From: Granulicella sp.
Lineage (GTDB): Bacteria > Acidobacteriota > Terriglobia > Terriglobales > Acidobacteriaceae
Reading direction: 5' to 3'
DNA: 64,000 nucleotides
Assembly: GCA_025408425.1 (NCBI GenBank)
Contig: JANXYX010000016.1
Location: 62,001 to 126,000, forward strand
Shown here: positions 32,441-41,517 of the stretch, piece by piece
Position numbering within the stretch: the stretch's first letter is position 1
Layout: each line of letters begins with the position of its first letter
Notes under the pieces: generated by a model
Database searches by the model: none
What the model was told of the DNA's origin: nothing
The model's input: only the letters and a program-made list of their open reading frames with translations
Position numbers and translations under genes: made by a program

Positions 32441-33886
32441 TTATTGTCCTGTTCCTCCGACCGTCATGCGGTCGAGCTTCACTGTTGGCATCCCTACGCC
32501 TACCGGCACGCTCTGCCCGGCCTTGCCGCAGGTGCCTATTCCTTCATCCAGCGCCAAATCGTTCCCAACCATCGAAACGTACTTCAACGCCTCTGGCCCG
32601 TTTCCAATCAACGTCGCGCCCTTCACCGGGCGAGTCACCTTACCGTCTTCAATCAGGTAAGCCTCACTGGCCGAGAACACAAACTTGCCGTTCGTAATAT
32701 CCACCTGCCCACCACCAAAGTTCACCGCGTACAACCCGCGCTTCACGCTCTTGATGATGTCTTCCGGCATATCCTCACCGTTCAGCATGTACGTATTCGT
32801 CATGCGCGGCATCGGGATATGGTGGTAGCTCTCCCGCCGCCCACTCCCCGTATTCGGCATTCCCATCAGCCGGGAGTTCAGCTTGTCCGAGAGAAATCCC
32901 TTCAGAATCCCGTTCTCAATCAGCACCGTCTCCTGGGTCGGATTCCCCTCGTCATCGATGTTGATCGATCCGCGCCGGTTCGGCATAAGTCCGTTGTCCA
33001 CCACCGTCACCTTGCTGCTTGCCACTTGCTGACCAATCAATCCCGCAAACGCCGAAGTCTTCTTGCGGTTGAAGTCCGCCTCCAGCCCATGACCGACAGC
33101 CTCGTGCAGCAGCACGCCTGGCCAACCCGGTCCCAGTACCACTTCCATCTCGCCTGCCGGAGCATCCACCGCCCCAAGCTGCAGAATCGCCGTACGCGCC
33201 GCCTCCCGCGCATAGTGCTCCGGGCTCTTGTCGCCTTCAAAGAAATCCAGTGTCACCCGACCACCGCCGCCGCTCGTTCCCCGCGCCGTGCTCGTCGCAT
33301 CCTTTGCGATCACGAAAACGTTCAGTCGCGCCAGTGGCTGCGTATCGCTCGCAAACGTTCCATCGCTCGCCGCCACCAGAATCCGTCTTAACTCGTCGTT
33401 AAAGCCCGCTCGAACCTGTGTAATCCGCGGATCGTAATCCCGCGCAGCCTTGTCCGCCCGCTGAATCAGCTTCAGCTTCGCCGCAATCTCTGCATCGCTC
33501 GTCGCCCCCGCCACTGGGTAAAGTGACTTCGGCGTCTCCGCATGGCGAAACCCGCTCATCAATTCCTTCGCAGGGCCACTCGCAATCAACGCTGCCGTCC
33601 GAGCCGCCCGCAGAAGCCGTTCGCTCGATAGATCATCCGTATACGCATACCCGGTGCGCTCACCGGACACCACACGAATCCCGCAACCAACACTGATTCC
33701 CTGGCTCGCCGACTTCACCAGCGACTCATCCACTCCCAGTGACGTAGACGTAACTGACTCAAAATAAAGGTCTGCATAATCCCCGCCAGCCGATAGTGCC
33801 TCCCCCAGGCAGCGTTCCATCAGGCGTTCCGATAAACCAAGCTTCTCAATGAAGTAGCGTTTATGGTCGGGTGCAGGTATTGTCAT
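32441..33886 (-). CDS. tldD: TldD metalloprotease subunit
   Basis: Catalytic subunit of the TldD/TldE peptidase that cleaves small flexible peptides. 481 residues with the zinc motif HEAVGH at 261-266 and downstream Glu 269 in GLEADF, which is the TldD HExxxH signature. FGGGQVDITNGKFVFSASE and the C-terminal GQSVPVGVGMPTVKLDRMTVGG are also typical. Length is normal for E. coli TldD. It heads a four-gene unit: tldD, small protein B, small protein A, tldE. Confidence 0.95.
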   Translation of the reverse strand: MTIPAPDHKRYFIEKLGLSERLMERCLGEALSAGGDYADLYFESVTSTSLGVDESLVKSASQGISVGCGIRVVSGERTGYAYTDDLSSERLLRAARTAALIASGPAKELMSGFRHAETPKSLYPVAGATSDAEIAAKLKLIQRADKAARDYDPRITQVRAGFNDELRRILVAASDGTFASDTQPLARLNVFVIAKDATSTARGTSGGGGRVTLDFFEGDKSPEHYAREAARTAILQLGAVDAPAGEMEVVLGPGWPGVLLHEAVGHGLEADFNRKKTSAFAGLIGQQVASSKVTVVDNGLMPNRRGSINIDDEGNPTQETVLIENGILKGFLSDKLNSRLMGMPNTGSGRRESYHHIPMPRMTNTYMLNGEDMPEDIIKSVKRGLYAVNFGGGQVDITNGKFVFSASEAYLIEDGKVTRPVKGATLIGNGPEALKYVSMVGNDLALDEGIGTCGKAGQSVPVGVGMPTVKLDRMTVGGTGQ

Positions 33887-33948
33887 CTATTCAATTCTAG
33901 GCTTCGCAGCCACGCGCGGCAAATGACCTCCCTCGCACCGTCGCTCAA

Positions 33949-34800
33949 TCAGCGTCCGTGCGACGGATCAGCCGACTCCGCAACGCTCAAATCCAGATGC
34001 ACTCCCGCCAGTTCCGGAGCGTAGCAGTTCCCATCCGCCGCATAGGTCTTCGCACACGCCGCCGTAATCTCCGGCCGCCGCGGAGACTGCGCATACTGCC
34101 AAACTGTAGCCTCCGGAGTCCCACTCGCCTCCAGCTTTGGTGCCTGCATCCTGCACCCATTCGAGGGCGGACACGCATCCTGATACACCCACACCGCAAT
34201 CTTCCCGCGGAAATACCCGCGAGTCTCTCGCTCCCGAATGTCCTGCGCCGTCGTAATCGTCTTGCCCCCGCCCTCGCTCACCGGTTGGCCGCTGCAATAT
34301 AGTCCAGGCTGGTACCCTCCGTCCGCCACCCGCTCCATCCAGCCCTTGATGTACCCGGCCTGATCCTCCGTCAACCGGCCACCCTCCTCCTGGTCCAGAA
34401 ACACAATCGTTCGAGCCGGAAAGCCTTCGCGCCGGGCGGCAGCGACGGCGTCCGTACCATCTTTCTGCCCCAGCGCCACCGCCGTCCCATGCATCGAGGC
34501 CCGTGTCGCCTTAATATCCGCCTCCTCTCTACCATTCGCCAGCACCGCAAACCCAAATCCATGCCGTATCAAGATCTCGCGCTTGCCGCTCCATGTGTTC
34601 GTCTTCTCCCCCGGCGGATTTGTCAGCCAATATCCAGCAAACGAGAACTCCTTACGCAGTACATCCAGCGCCATATCCCCCGGATAGTCGTTCCGGTCAA
34701 ACCCCACAAATCCGCGCCTCTGCTGAGCAACACTCACCAGGCTCAAAGCAAGTACTGCCACACCGCTAACCCACCACCGCGCAGATATTTTCCAATTCAT
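33949..34800 (-). CDS. DUF1906 (Rv2525c-like) glycoside-hydrolase-like protein, exported
   Basis: A 283-residue secreted protein. Signal peptide (cut near VSVAQQ). The core begins GFVGFDRNDYPGD, then FAGYWLTNPPGEKTNTW, FVLANGREEAD-type segments, FLDQEEGGRL at about 145, and the barrel end PGLYCSGQPV. These are features of the Rv2525c-like, glycoside-hydrolase-like TIM barrel (DUF1906) found in secreted proteins of actinobacteria and others. Acidic FDRND and DQEE positions are candidate catalytic residues. Start: ATG at 34800; a GTG at 34809 is open too. Single gene, on the minus strand, divergent from the DinB-like gene. Confidence 0.75.
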   Translation of the reverse strand: MNWKISARWWVSGVAVLALSLVSVAQQRRGFVGFDRNDYPGDMALDVLRKEFSFAGYWLTNPPGEKTNTWSGKREILIRHGFGFAVLANGREEADIKATRASMHGTAVALGQKDGTDAVAAARREGFPARTIVFLDQEEGGRLTEDQAGYIKGWMERVADGGYQPGLYCSGQPVSEGGGKTITTAQDIRERETRGYFRGKIAVWVYQDACPPSNGCRMQAPKLEASGTPEATVWQYAQSPRRPEITAACAKTYAADGNCYAPELAGVHLDLSVAESADPSHGR

Positions 34801-34868
34801 CCAGTGCACCTTATAACCTGATGCTAATTCCTGTGCTAACTTTGCTTTCCAGAGTCTAAAGGAACGAC

Positions 34869-35402
34869 ATGCCGCCCTCTGCTATCGACCCGCGTTACCC
34901 AATCGGCAAATTTGCCAGGCCTGAAGCCATCTCCACGGACGATCGGCTTGGCGCCATCGCCACCTTGGCCGACCTTCCCAGCGAACTCCGCAACGCCATC
35001 AAGGGCCTGGCCTACGCTCAGCTCAACACACCCTATCGCGACGGCGGCTGGACTCTCCGCCAGGTCGTCCACCACCTCGCCGACAGCCACATGAACGCCT
35101 TCATCCGCGTCCGCCTCGCCCTCACCGAGGACTGGCCAACCATCAAGCCCTACAACGAGGCCGCCTGGGCCACCCTCCACGACTGCACCTCCCCCGTAGA
35201 GTGGTCCCTCGAAATTCTCGAAAGCCTCCACGCTCGTTGGGTCATCTTGCTCCAGTCCCTCGACGACACCCAGTGGCAGCGCGGTTTCCGCCACCCCGAA
35301 AATGGCCCCCAGACCGTCGAACTTGCCACACTCATTTACGCTTGGCACTCCCGCCACCACGTCGCCCACATCACCCACCTCCGCGCCAAACAGCACTGGT
35401 AG
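34869..35402 (+). CDS. YfiT/BstA-like DinB-superfamily protein (thiol transferase-like)
   Basis: A 177-residue four-helix metalloenzyme-like protein. The opening DPRYPIGKF and PYRDGGWTLRQVVHHLADSHMN (the latter spanning H68/H69 and H74) with the closing AWHSRHHVAHITHLR are the marks of the YfiT family, whose members are bacillithiol-S-transferases (BstA) in Bacillus. Three His ligands for a divalent metal are visible. Whether this organism makes bacillithiol is not known, so the thiol substrate is open. A good ribosome-binding site is hard to see. Four bases separate its stop from the next gene, with which it is probably co-transcribed. Confidence 0.85.
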   Translation: MPPSAIDPRYPIGKFARPEAISTDDRLGAIATLADLPSELRNAIKGLAYAQLNTPYRDGGWTLRQVVHHLADSHMNAFIRVRLALTEDWPTIKPYNEAAWATLHDCTSPVEWSLEILESLHARWVILLQSLDDTQWQRGFRHPENGPQTVELATLIYAWHSRHHVAHITHLRAKQHW

Positions 35403-35406
35403 CTTA

Positions 35407-37032
35407 ATGAGCCTTTCCCCTCCGCCCCGAGCGTCTTCCGCGGAAACCCCACCACTCCCCGAAGCAATCGCCACCGCACTCGAAGCCTTCCTGGCCGAGA
35501 ACCCTCGCGCCCTCCTCCTCGAAGACGGCAAACCCCTCTTCGACCTCCGTACCGCCAAATACTCCCTCGCCACCGAGCACGGCCGCTGCACCCTCCACCT
35601 CTGGTCTGAAGACCGCAACCTCGTCCGCCGCATCACCGCCACCACCCTCCGCGCCGGAGTCCTCCGCCTCACCACCCTCCGCTTCGGCCAGACCAAACCT
35701 CAAACCCTCGAACTCACCCCCGATCAGGACCGCCGAACCCCCTCCACCCGCGAAGCCACCCGCACCAAATACCTCCGCATCCTCGATCGTGTCCTCCAGC
35801 GAGAGTTCCCCGACTGGAAGCCCGAAGCCTTCCGCACCGCCATGGACCTTGAAAAATCCTTCGGCCCCGCTTACGCCCGAGGCTCCCTCGTCCAGGGTCA
35901 AAAAGCCTGGGCTGTTATCGCCGTCAACGACGAAGAATCCCCCTCCATCATCGACGGCATCCTTACCCTCGGCATCCTCTGGCTCCACCACTGCCGCGAA
36001 TCCGGCAACGGCCGTCGTCTCTATCAGGGCCTCAAAATCATCGTCCCCCGCGGCACTGCCACCCTCACCCTATCCCGCCTCGCATGGCTCAACCCCGCCG
36101 CCGCCAAGTGGGAACTCTATGAACTCAACCAATCCACCGAAGAACTCGAGCAGCGTGAAGCCGCAGACCATGGCAACCTCACCACCCGCCTCATCCACGC
36201 CCCCAATCAAAGATCCGCTCAAGAACGCTTCGCCGAAGCCACCGCCCGCGTCCTCGCACTCGTCCCCGCTGCCGCACTCGATCAAGTCGAACAAAAGCTC
36301 CGCTCCGGCGCCGAACTAGCCTTCCTCCTCCACGGCCTGGAGTTCGCCCGTATCCGAACCGGCTTCTCTGGCAACTCCTTCAACCACTCTCTCGAAATCA
36401 CCTTCGGCGCCGGAGCCAACGAAACCCCGCTCACCGACGACAACGCCTCCGACCTCCGCGAACTCGTCTCTCGCCTCTTCAGCCGCCGCACCGCCACCGG
36501 AGACAAACGCGACCCCCTCTACCGCACCCAGCCCGAGCGCTGGCTCGAATCCCTCCTCCGCCGCCACATCCAGTCCATCGATCCCCACCTCGACCCCGCC
36601 CACGTCTACACCCAGGTCCCCGCCTTCGCCGCCGCCGACCGCGGCATGCTCGACCTCCTCGCCATCACCTCCGACGGCCGCCTCGCCGTCATCGAGCTCA
36701 AGGCCGAAGAAGACCTCCACCTCGCCCTCCAAGGCCTCGACTACTGGATCCGCGTCCGCCACCACCACCTCGAGACCGCCGACTCCGCCACCGGCCCCAC
36801 CTTCGGCCTCAACGAGTTCCAACGCCACGGCTACTTCCCAGCCACACGCCTCTCCCCCGACCCACCCCGCCTCTACCTCGCCGCCCCCGCCCTCCGCATC
36901 CACCCCGCCACCGAAACCATCCTCCGCTACCTCTCCCCCCGCGTCGACTGGACCCTCCTGGCCCTCGACGAACGCTGGCGCAAACAAGTCAAAGTAGTAT
37001 GGCGAAAACGATCCCGAGAACAGAATCCTTAG
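35407..37032 (+). CDS. Hypothetical protein with C-terminal PD-(D/E)XK-like nuclease fold
   Basis: A 541-residue protein. The N-terminal half has no clear family signature, but has the look of a conserved bacterial hypothetical. The C-terminal part (about 385-470) has RGMLDLLAITSDGRLAVIELKAE, in which D416 and E430-L431-K432 match the D...(D/E)xK arrangement of PD-(D/E)XK enzymes; the following helix DLHLALQGLDYWIRVRHHH is typical too. Start: ATG at 35407, four bases after the previous stop. Could be a nuclease involved in repair or defence; no partner genes support either. Confidence 0.65.
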   Translation: MSLSPPPRASSAETPPLPEAIATALEAFLAENPRALLLEDGKPLFDLRTAKYSLATEHGRCTLHLWSEDRNLVRRITATTLRAGVLRLTTLRFGQTKPQTLELTPDQDRRTPSTREATRTKYLRILDRVLQREFPDWKPEAFRTAMDLEKSFGPAYARGSLVQGQKAWAVIAVNDEESPSIIDGILTLGILWLHHCRESGNGRRLYQGLKIIVPRGTATLTLSRLAWLNPAAAKWELYELNQSTEELEQREAADHGNLTTRLIHAPNQRSAQERFAEATARVLALVPAAALDQVEQKLRSGAELAFLLHGLEFARIRTGFSGNSFNHSLEITFGAGANETPLTDDNASDLRELVSRLFSRRTATGDKRDPLYRTQPERWLESLLRRHIQSIDPHLDPAHVYTQVPAFAAADRGMLDLLAITSDGRLAVIELKAEEDLHLALQGLDYWIRVRHHHLETADSATGPTFGLNEFQRHGYFPATRLSPDPPRLYLAAPALRIHPATETILRYLSPRVDWTLLALDERWRKQVKVVWRKRSREQNP

Positions 37033-37042
37033 CCTCGCGCAG

Positions 37043-37693
37043 TTATTTCTTGCCCTCTCCAAGAGCCTCGCGCATCGCATTCATGCTCGTGTCCACGTTG
37101 AACCACAGCTCCTGATCTTTGCCCTCCCGATCTTTAATCTTCAAGAGGTCGAACGAGTGACCGTCGACGTTCATCAGCGACTGTGAGGAAGGAAGCCCTA
37201 TACCCAGCACTACGTTGAGTAGGAAATATTCCTCACCTTCGTCCACCACAAAGTAGGCGGTCTTGCTGGACTTTCCATCGCCAGATGTGAGGATGGATTG
37301 AACAAAGGCGTCCACGACCTTACGCTCAAACGCCGCATCTTGAGGTCTCCCCATCTTCTGCAATGCAATCATTGCCAGCAGGTGTCCTTCGGGCTCTGCC
37401 ATATTGTGGTTTTTGATCTGATCGGCGCTTTTGAGCGCCGCTTGAACGTCGCCATCCTTCATCTGCTGCATGAAACGATTGCGAACGGGATGCCAATCGA
37501 AGTCGCCAGCAGCACCGCAGGACACAGCCGCGAGGCGATATTCTTTCCAGTCAAAGAGAAGATCTCCGCTCCGGACTTTCTTCGTGTCCTCATCGAAGAT
37601 CTTGCGCGCTGCGCCGTTGTCCAGCGCAAAGGCGGTTGTCGCCATTCCTAACCACACTGCCAAGCCAAACAAAAGACGCATCGGTTGCTCCAT
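37043..37693 (-). CDS. DUF4919-like exported protein
   Basis: A 216-residue protein with a signal peptide (LLFGLAVWLGMATTAFA). The core SGDLLFDWKEYRLA, RNRFMQQMKDGDVQAALKSADQIKNHN, MAEPEGHLLAMIALQKMG and LTSGDGKSSKTAYFVVDEGEEYFLLNVVLG fits my memory of DUF4919, a secreted protein family of unknown role found in Bacteroidetes and acidobacteria. No catalytic motif is evident. It ends 11 bases from the convergent PD-(D/E)XK gene. Confidence 0.65.
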   Translation of the reverse strand: MEQPMRLLFGLAVWLGMATTAFALDNGAARKIFDEDTKKVRSGDLLFDWKEYRLAAVSCGAAGDFDWHPVRNRFMQQMKDGDVQAALKSADQIKNHNMAEPEGHLLAMIALQKMGRPQDAAFERKVVDAFVQSILTSGDGKSSKTAYFVVDEGEEYFLLNVVLGIGLPSSQSLMNVDGHSFDLLKIKDREGKDQELWFNVDTSMNAMREALGEGKK

Positions 37694-37760
37694 GAACTAA
37701 GGATGCGACATGTTTGCAGACGCAGTGCTGTGAGTCAACAGATGCGACTGATCACTGATC

Positions 37761-39032
37761 TTAGTAGCAACCCAGAGGCTCGAGGCTCTCAAGCGGATCT
37801 GCCGGCTCGCCCTCGATGCGTTCTGCCTTCTCCGCAAAGAACCCCTCCACCGCATCCAGCACCAGCCCGCCATTCTTGGCCTCGAAGATCTGCTTCCGCA
37901 GCCCCCCGCCCCCTGGAACGCCATGCGTAAACCAGCTTGCAAACTGCTTCATCTTCCCCACGCAATCCCGGTTCCTGGCCTCCCGCGCCAACTGCCCCGC
38001 CGCCGTCAACGCCGCAGCCCTCGCAGCCTCCGCCGCTTCCTCCAGCGCAATCTCATCCACCAGCATCTCGAAGTAAGTCTTGATCATCCGGTACCGGTCC
38101 TGATCGGTAGGCAGGTCATACACCCCAACACCAGTGGCCTCCTTCGAAGCCGTGTACTGCGCAATCTGCCGAAAGATCCAAGGATTACTCGGTGCCGCTC
38201 GCCCAATCATCACCGCATCGCAGTGCGTCGCATCCACCATCGCGGCAGCGTCCTCAGGCGTGCGAATGTCGCCGTTCCCAATCACCGGAATCCCGACCGC
38301 ATCCTTCACCGCGGCAATGTACTCCCACCGAGCCTGTCCCGTGTACCCATCCTCGCGAGTCCGCGCATGCAACGCCACCGCGTTCAGCCCGCAGTCCTCG
38401 GCCATCTTCGCCAACTCGACACAAACAATGTTCGAGTCGTTCCAACCCATCCTGAACTTCACGGTGAAGGGAATCGACACCGCCGCCCGCACCGACTTGA
38501 AGATCGTCTCAATCAGCGGCAGATCCCGCAGCAATCCAGAGCCGCCATTGCACGCAACCACCCGCTTCGCAGGACAACCGAGGTTCAAGTCCACGAGGTC
38601 AAAACCCGCATCCTCCACTATCCGAGCCGAATCAGCCAGCGTCTCCGGATTCGATCCAAACAGCTGCGCCGAGATCGGATGCTCGTCGTCGTAGTACGTC
38701 AGATACCGCTTCCGCTTCGTCTCCCGCATCCGCGACAGCCCATCCGCCGAAGTGAACTCCGTCATAATCAGCCCGCAACCCGACTGCTGATTCGAAGTAG
38801 CCTGCTCCACATCGCCTTCCGCATTCGCCCCCGCAGCAGAAAACTGGCTTGCATTCTTGATGAACCGTCGAAACACGGTATCCGTCACTCCCGCCATCGG
38901 CGCCAGCACCGTCGCCGGAGCAATCCGCACGTTGCCGATCGTGAACTCCGCCGGCACCCGCGTATGCTCAGGCATCGCATGGTCCACCGGGTCGTCCCAG
39001 CGCTTCTGTTCGAGGGTGTATCGCTTCTTCAT
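37761..39032 (-). CDS. tRNA-dihydrouridine synthase
   Basis: Reduces specific uridines in tRNA to dihydrouridine with FMN and NADPH. 423 residues with a normal Dus core: the opening LAPMAGVTDTVFRR at about 43-56, MTEFTSADGL, AQLFGSNPE, DLNLGCPAKRVVACNGGSGLLRD (Dus signature with GCP Cys, here at about residue 155), and GNGDIRTPEDAAA. Slightly long, with an N-terminal extension and an insertion. Start: ATG at 39032, or 38973. Which of DusA/B/C it resembles is not settled; DusB-like by the pattern. Confidence 0.88.
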   Translation of the reverse strand: MKKRYTLEQKRWDDPVDHAMPEHTRVPAEFTIGNVRIAPATVLAPMAGVTDTVFRRFIKNASQFSAAGANAEGDVEQATSNQQSGCGLIMTEFTSADGLSRMRETKRKRYLTYYDDEHPISAQLFGSNPETLADSARIVEDAGFDLVDLNLGCPAKRVVACNGGSGLLRDLPLIETIFKSVRAAVSIPFTVKFRMGWNDSNIVCVELAKMAEDCGLNAVALHARTREDGYTGQARWEYIAAVKDAVGIPVIGNGDIRTPEDAAAMVDATHCDAVMIGRAAPSNPWIFRQIAQYTASKEATGVGVYDLPTDQDRYRMIKTYFEMLVDEIALEEAAEAARAAALTAAGQLAREARNRDCVGKMKQFASWFTHGVPGGGGLRKQIFEAKNGGLVLDAVEGFFAEKAERIEGEPADPLESLEPLGCY

Positions 39033-39086
39033 AAAGAAAAATAAACAAAAAATTTCTAGTTTTTCGCGCCTTCAGCCCTTGCACAA

Positions 39087-39113
39087 AAGGCCCCCGCACT
39101 GGCGGAGGCCCTT
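39087..39113 (-). terminator. Terminator of rpmE
   Basis: On the minus strand GGCCTCCGC and GCGGGGGCC pair with one U-G wobble around CAGT, followed by TTTTG. It lies 27 bases past the rpmE stop, before the dus gene. Confidence 0.8.
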
Positions 39114-39139
39114 CGAGTAGTGGTTTGGGTTCCGCTTGA

Positions 39140-39391
39140 TTAGTTGACGGTCTCGGTCTTGGCTGCAGTCTCTGCTTTGCCGGCGTCCGACTTGGCAAAC
39201 TTGCGGCGGAAGCGCTCGACGCGGCCTGCCGTGTCGATCAACTTCTGCTTGCCAGTAAAGAACGGGTGGCAGGAAGCGCAGATTTCGAGCAAAATGTCGC
39301 CCTTATGGGTGGAATGCGTCGAAAAATTCGTGCCGCACGCGCACTTCACCATAATGTCGTTGTACTGGGGGTGAATACCTTCTTTTGGCAT
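39140..39391 (-). CDS. rpmE: Ribosomal protein bL31, zinc (C+) type
   Basis: Protein of the large ribosomal subunit. 83 residues with the opening [11 protein letters not shown] and the zinc ligands C17, C19, C38 and C41 (CACG and CASC). The C-terminal 15 residues ([15 protein letters not shown]) are an extension beyond the usual 70. The zinc-containing form is known to serve as a zinc store when a C-minus paralogue exists. A terminator follows. Divergent from the DnaC-like ATPase. Confidence 0.95.
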   Translation of the reverse strand: MPKEGIHPQYNDIMVKCACGTNFSTHSTHKGDILLEICASCHPFFTGKQKLIDTAGRVERFRRKFAKSDAGKAETAAKTETVN

Positions 39392-39625
39392 CTAAAATAT
39401 CCTTATCTAACTGAAGCAAATAGTGTTAATGCCCTCGTTGGCTCGCGGATCGCTTGCAACGGTTCAACTCACGTCACATCGAATTACCTATCGCGCCGCC
39501 GGTCGTGCTCCGGGTCAGGAAGCATTGAGGCACTTTCCTCAGTTTAGCTTGGATTCCCACACAGGGCAATTGGATTCATCTCCTGCCATACTGAATAGCA
39601 ACCGAAACTAGGAATCAGGAACGTA

Positions 39626-40420
39626 ATGCAAGAGACTTGCCCCATATGCGGAGGCTCAGGTCTGCGGATCGTCGAGCAGCCCAGCCAGGATGGTTTGACC
39701 CAGCGCTTCGCCCAGCCCTGCGTCTGCCGCGTAGAACGCCGCGCAGCCCGGATGCTGGATCAAGCTCGCATCCCGCGCCGCTACGAACTCTGCTCTCTCG
39801 ATAGCTACGAGACGGTGCACAAAACCGCCAACCCAAGCATCGCCAAAGCCCTGCGCATGTCCCGCAAATTCGCCGAAGGCTACCCAGTCGAAACCGCAGG
39901 CAAGGGACTACTCTTTACCGGGTCCAGCGGCCTCGGCAAGACCCACCTCTCCGTCAGCATCCTCAAAACCCTCATCGCGGAGCGTGGAGCGACAGGCGTC
40001 TTCTGGGAGCACAAAGAACTCCTCGACGAACTCCGCTCTATCTACAGCCTCCGCACTGCGGGCGCCGAGGGCCGACTCCTCAAGTCCGTCATCACCTGCG
40101 ACATACTCGTCCTCGACGACCTTGGCGACATAACCCCCAGCGACTGGTCCTGGGACACCACATCCTACATCCTCAACAGCCGCTACAACGAGAACCTGTC
40201 CACCATCATCACCACCAACCTCGCTAATGAGACCCGAGCGTCGTCGACTTCCGGAGAGCCCTTCGACAAATTCGCCGAGGCCCGCCGCGCCGTAACTCGA
40301 GAAACCCTCGGTGACCGCATCGGCGAACGCATGCGCTCCCGCCTTCAGGAAATGTGTGTCGTAGTCGAAATGCAGGGGGAAGACTTCCGCCAGCGCGTCA
40401 AACGAGCCAGCTTCGCTTAG
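39626..40420 (+). CDS. DnaC/IstB-like AAA+ ATPase with N-terminal zinc cysteines
   Basis: A 264-residue ATPase of the DnaC/DnaI helicase-loader and IstB family. N-terminal CPICGGSG and CVC cysteines (residues 5-8 and around 35) form a putative zinc site. Walker A LFTGSSGLGKTHL is at about 94-106, Walker B ILVLDDLGD at about 150-158, and the sensor-like STIITTNL at about 185. The C-terminus has GDRIGERMRSRLQEM, the AAA+ arginine-finger region. No transposase lies next to it, so it is more likely a helicase loader (DnaC/DnaI-like) than IstB. A weak AGGAA/CAGGAA site precedes the ATG. Confidence 0.8.
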   Translation: MQETCPICGGSGLRIVEQPSQDGLTQRFAQPCVCRVERRAARMLDQARIPRRYELCSLDSYETVHKTANPSIAKALRMSRKFAEGYPVETAGKGLLFTGSSGLGKTHLSVSILKTLIAERGATGVFWEHKELLDELRSIYSLRTAGAEGRLLKSVITCDILVLDDLGDITPSDWSWDTTSYILNSRYNENLSTIITTNLANETRASSTSGEPFDKFAEARRAVTRETLGDRIGERMRSRLQEMCVVVEMQGEDFRQRVKRASFA

Positions 40421-40451
40421 AAGCGCGAGTGCCTTGGCTCAGCCGGCCTGC

Positions 40452-40610
40452 CTAAACCACCGTAGCCAGCAGGAAGATGACTGCCGTCATCGTGGCGATA
40501 CGGTAGACCACTTCAGCAGTAGTCGGGTGCCCTGCAGCGCACGTCTCGTTGCCCGCCACATTACCTTGGATCATCGAGGCTGCCGTCCCGTTATGTCTTT
40601 GGCTCATCAT
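40452..40610 (-). CDS. Unlisted 52-residue single-TM peptide
   Basis: A 52-codon frame on the minus strand. It starts with two ATGs (40608-40610 is the first), preceded by AGGAG eight bases upstream. The peptide is hydrophilic at first (SQRHNGTAAS, GNVAGNETCAAG) and ends with a hydrophobic stretch YRIATMTAVIFLLATVV as a TM. Its end is 31 bases from the convergent ATPase stop. I see no family match. The ribosome-binding site plus TM make it a plausible small membrane protein. Confidence 0.5.
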   Translation of the reverse strand: MMSQRHNGTAASMIQGNVAGNETCAAGHPTTAEVVYRIATMTAVIFLLATVV

Positions 40611-40808
40611 GATGATCTCCTGCGGCTGAAAATTCTTCCTACACCTGTGTTAACGGCATCATGACTCAATTGGTTCTGTTCGTTTGTGAATTTAACTTAA
40701 GTTTTTGCTCGGAATCAGAGCGGGTTCACAGTGTGTGATGCTTAAGTCCGCTCGGCGGTTACGAGCGCAGCAGAAAACAGTTCGATCCGAGGTATAAAAT
40801 CCCGAGTA

Positions 40809-41372
40809 ATGAGCGATCCAACACAGTCCGGGGATACCCCCCAACAACACCCAACCGACGAAGTTGCCCTCTTCGCCCCTGCGCCGCCTGATCGCGGTAG
40901 CTCGCCCGTCGCCGTCTGGGTTGTCGCTGGCTTGGTTGTTCTCGCGATCGTCGCTGGTCTTATCGTTGCCGGTCGCAAAGGGACGACTGCGCCCCTCAAC
41001 AGCATCCAGCCACTCGCGCCTTACTCTGCAACGTTGCCCCTCTCGAAACTTGCCATGAGCGAGTCCACCAGCCTCTCCGGAGGCAAGTCCACCTTTATCG
41101 ATGGCCACGTTCAGAACACCGGCTCCCAGACCGTCACCGGTGTCACAGTCCAAGTACTCTTTCGCAACGACGTCGAGATGCCGCCCCAGGTCGAAACCTT
41201 GCCACTCACCCTCATCCGCACCCGGGAGCCCTATATCGACACTCAACCCATCAGCGCGACTCCCCTCAAGCCAGGCGATGAGCGGGAGTTCCGCCTGATC
41301 TTCGAAACCCTACCCACTAACTGGAATATGCAGATGCCAGAGATCCATGTCATTCACGTTGAGACAAGGTAA
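40809..41372 (+). CDS. DUF2393/FxLYD-like single-TM protein
   Basis: A 187-residue protein with a disordered N-terminus rich in Pro/Gln, a TM helix at about 33-53 (VAVWVVAGLVVLAIVAGLIV), and a periplasmic beta domain: SLSGGKSTFIDGHVQNTGSQ, VTGVTVQVLFRND and ISATPLKPGDEREFRLIFE. The NTGSQTVTGVTV pattern recalls FxLYD/DUF2393 Ig-like folds. Function unknown. Single plus-strand gene between the ATPase region and the OmpA-like gene. Confidence 0.6.
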   Translation: MSDPTQSGDTPQQHPTDEVALFAPAPPDRGSSPVAVWVVAGLVVLAIVAGLIVAGRKGTTAPLNSIQPLAPYSATLPLSKLAMSESTSLSGGKSTFIDGHVQNTGSQTVTGVTVQVLFRNDVEMPPQVETLPLTLIRTREPYIDTQPISATPLKPGDEREFRLIFETLPTNWNMQMPEIHVIHVETR

Positions 41373-41517
41373 CTCGATCATTTTCAATGGTATCGGCAAA
41401 TGTTACGCGGTCGCTAGTAGAAATTTCTTAGCTTGCTGCTACAGTTGCCTTCGGAAATACCCCCGGCGATCTTGCTAACCTAATCATTACAGGCAACTTA
41501 TAATCATGCTTTGAGTT

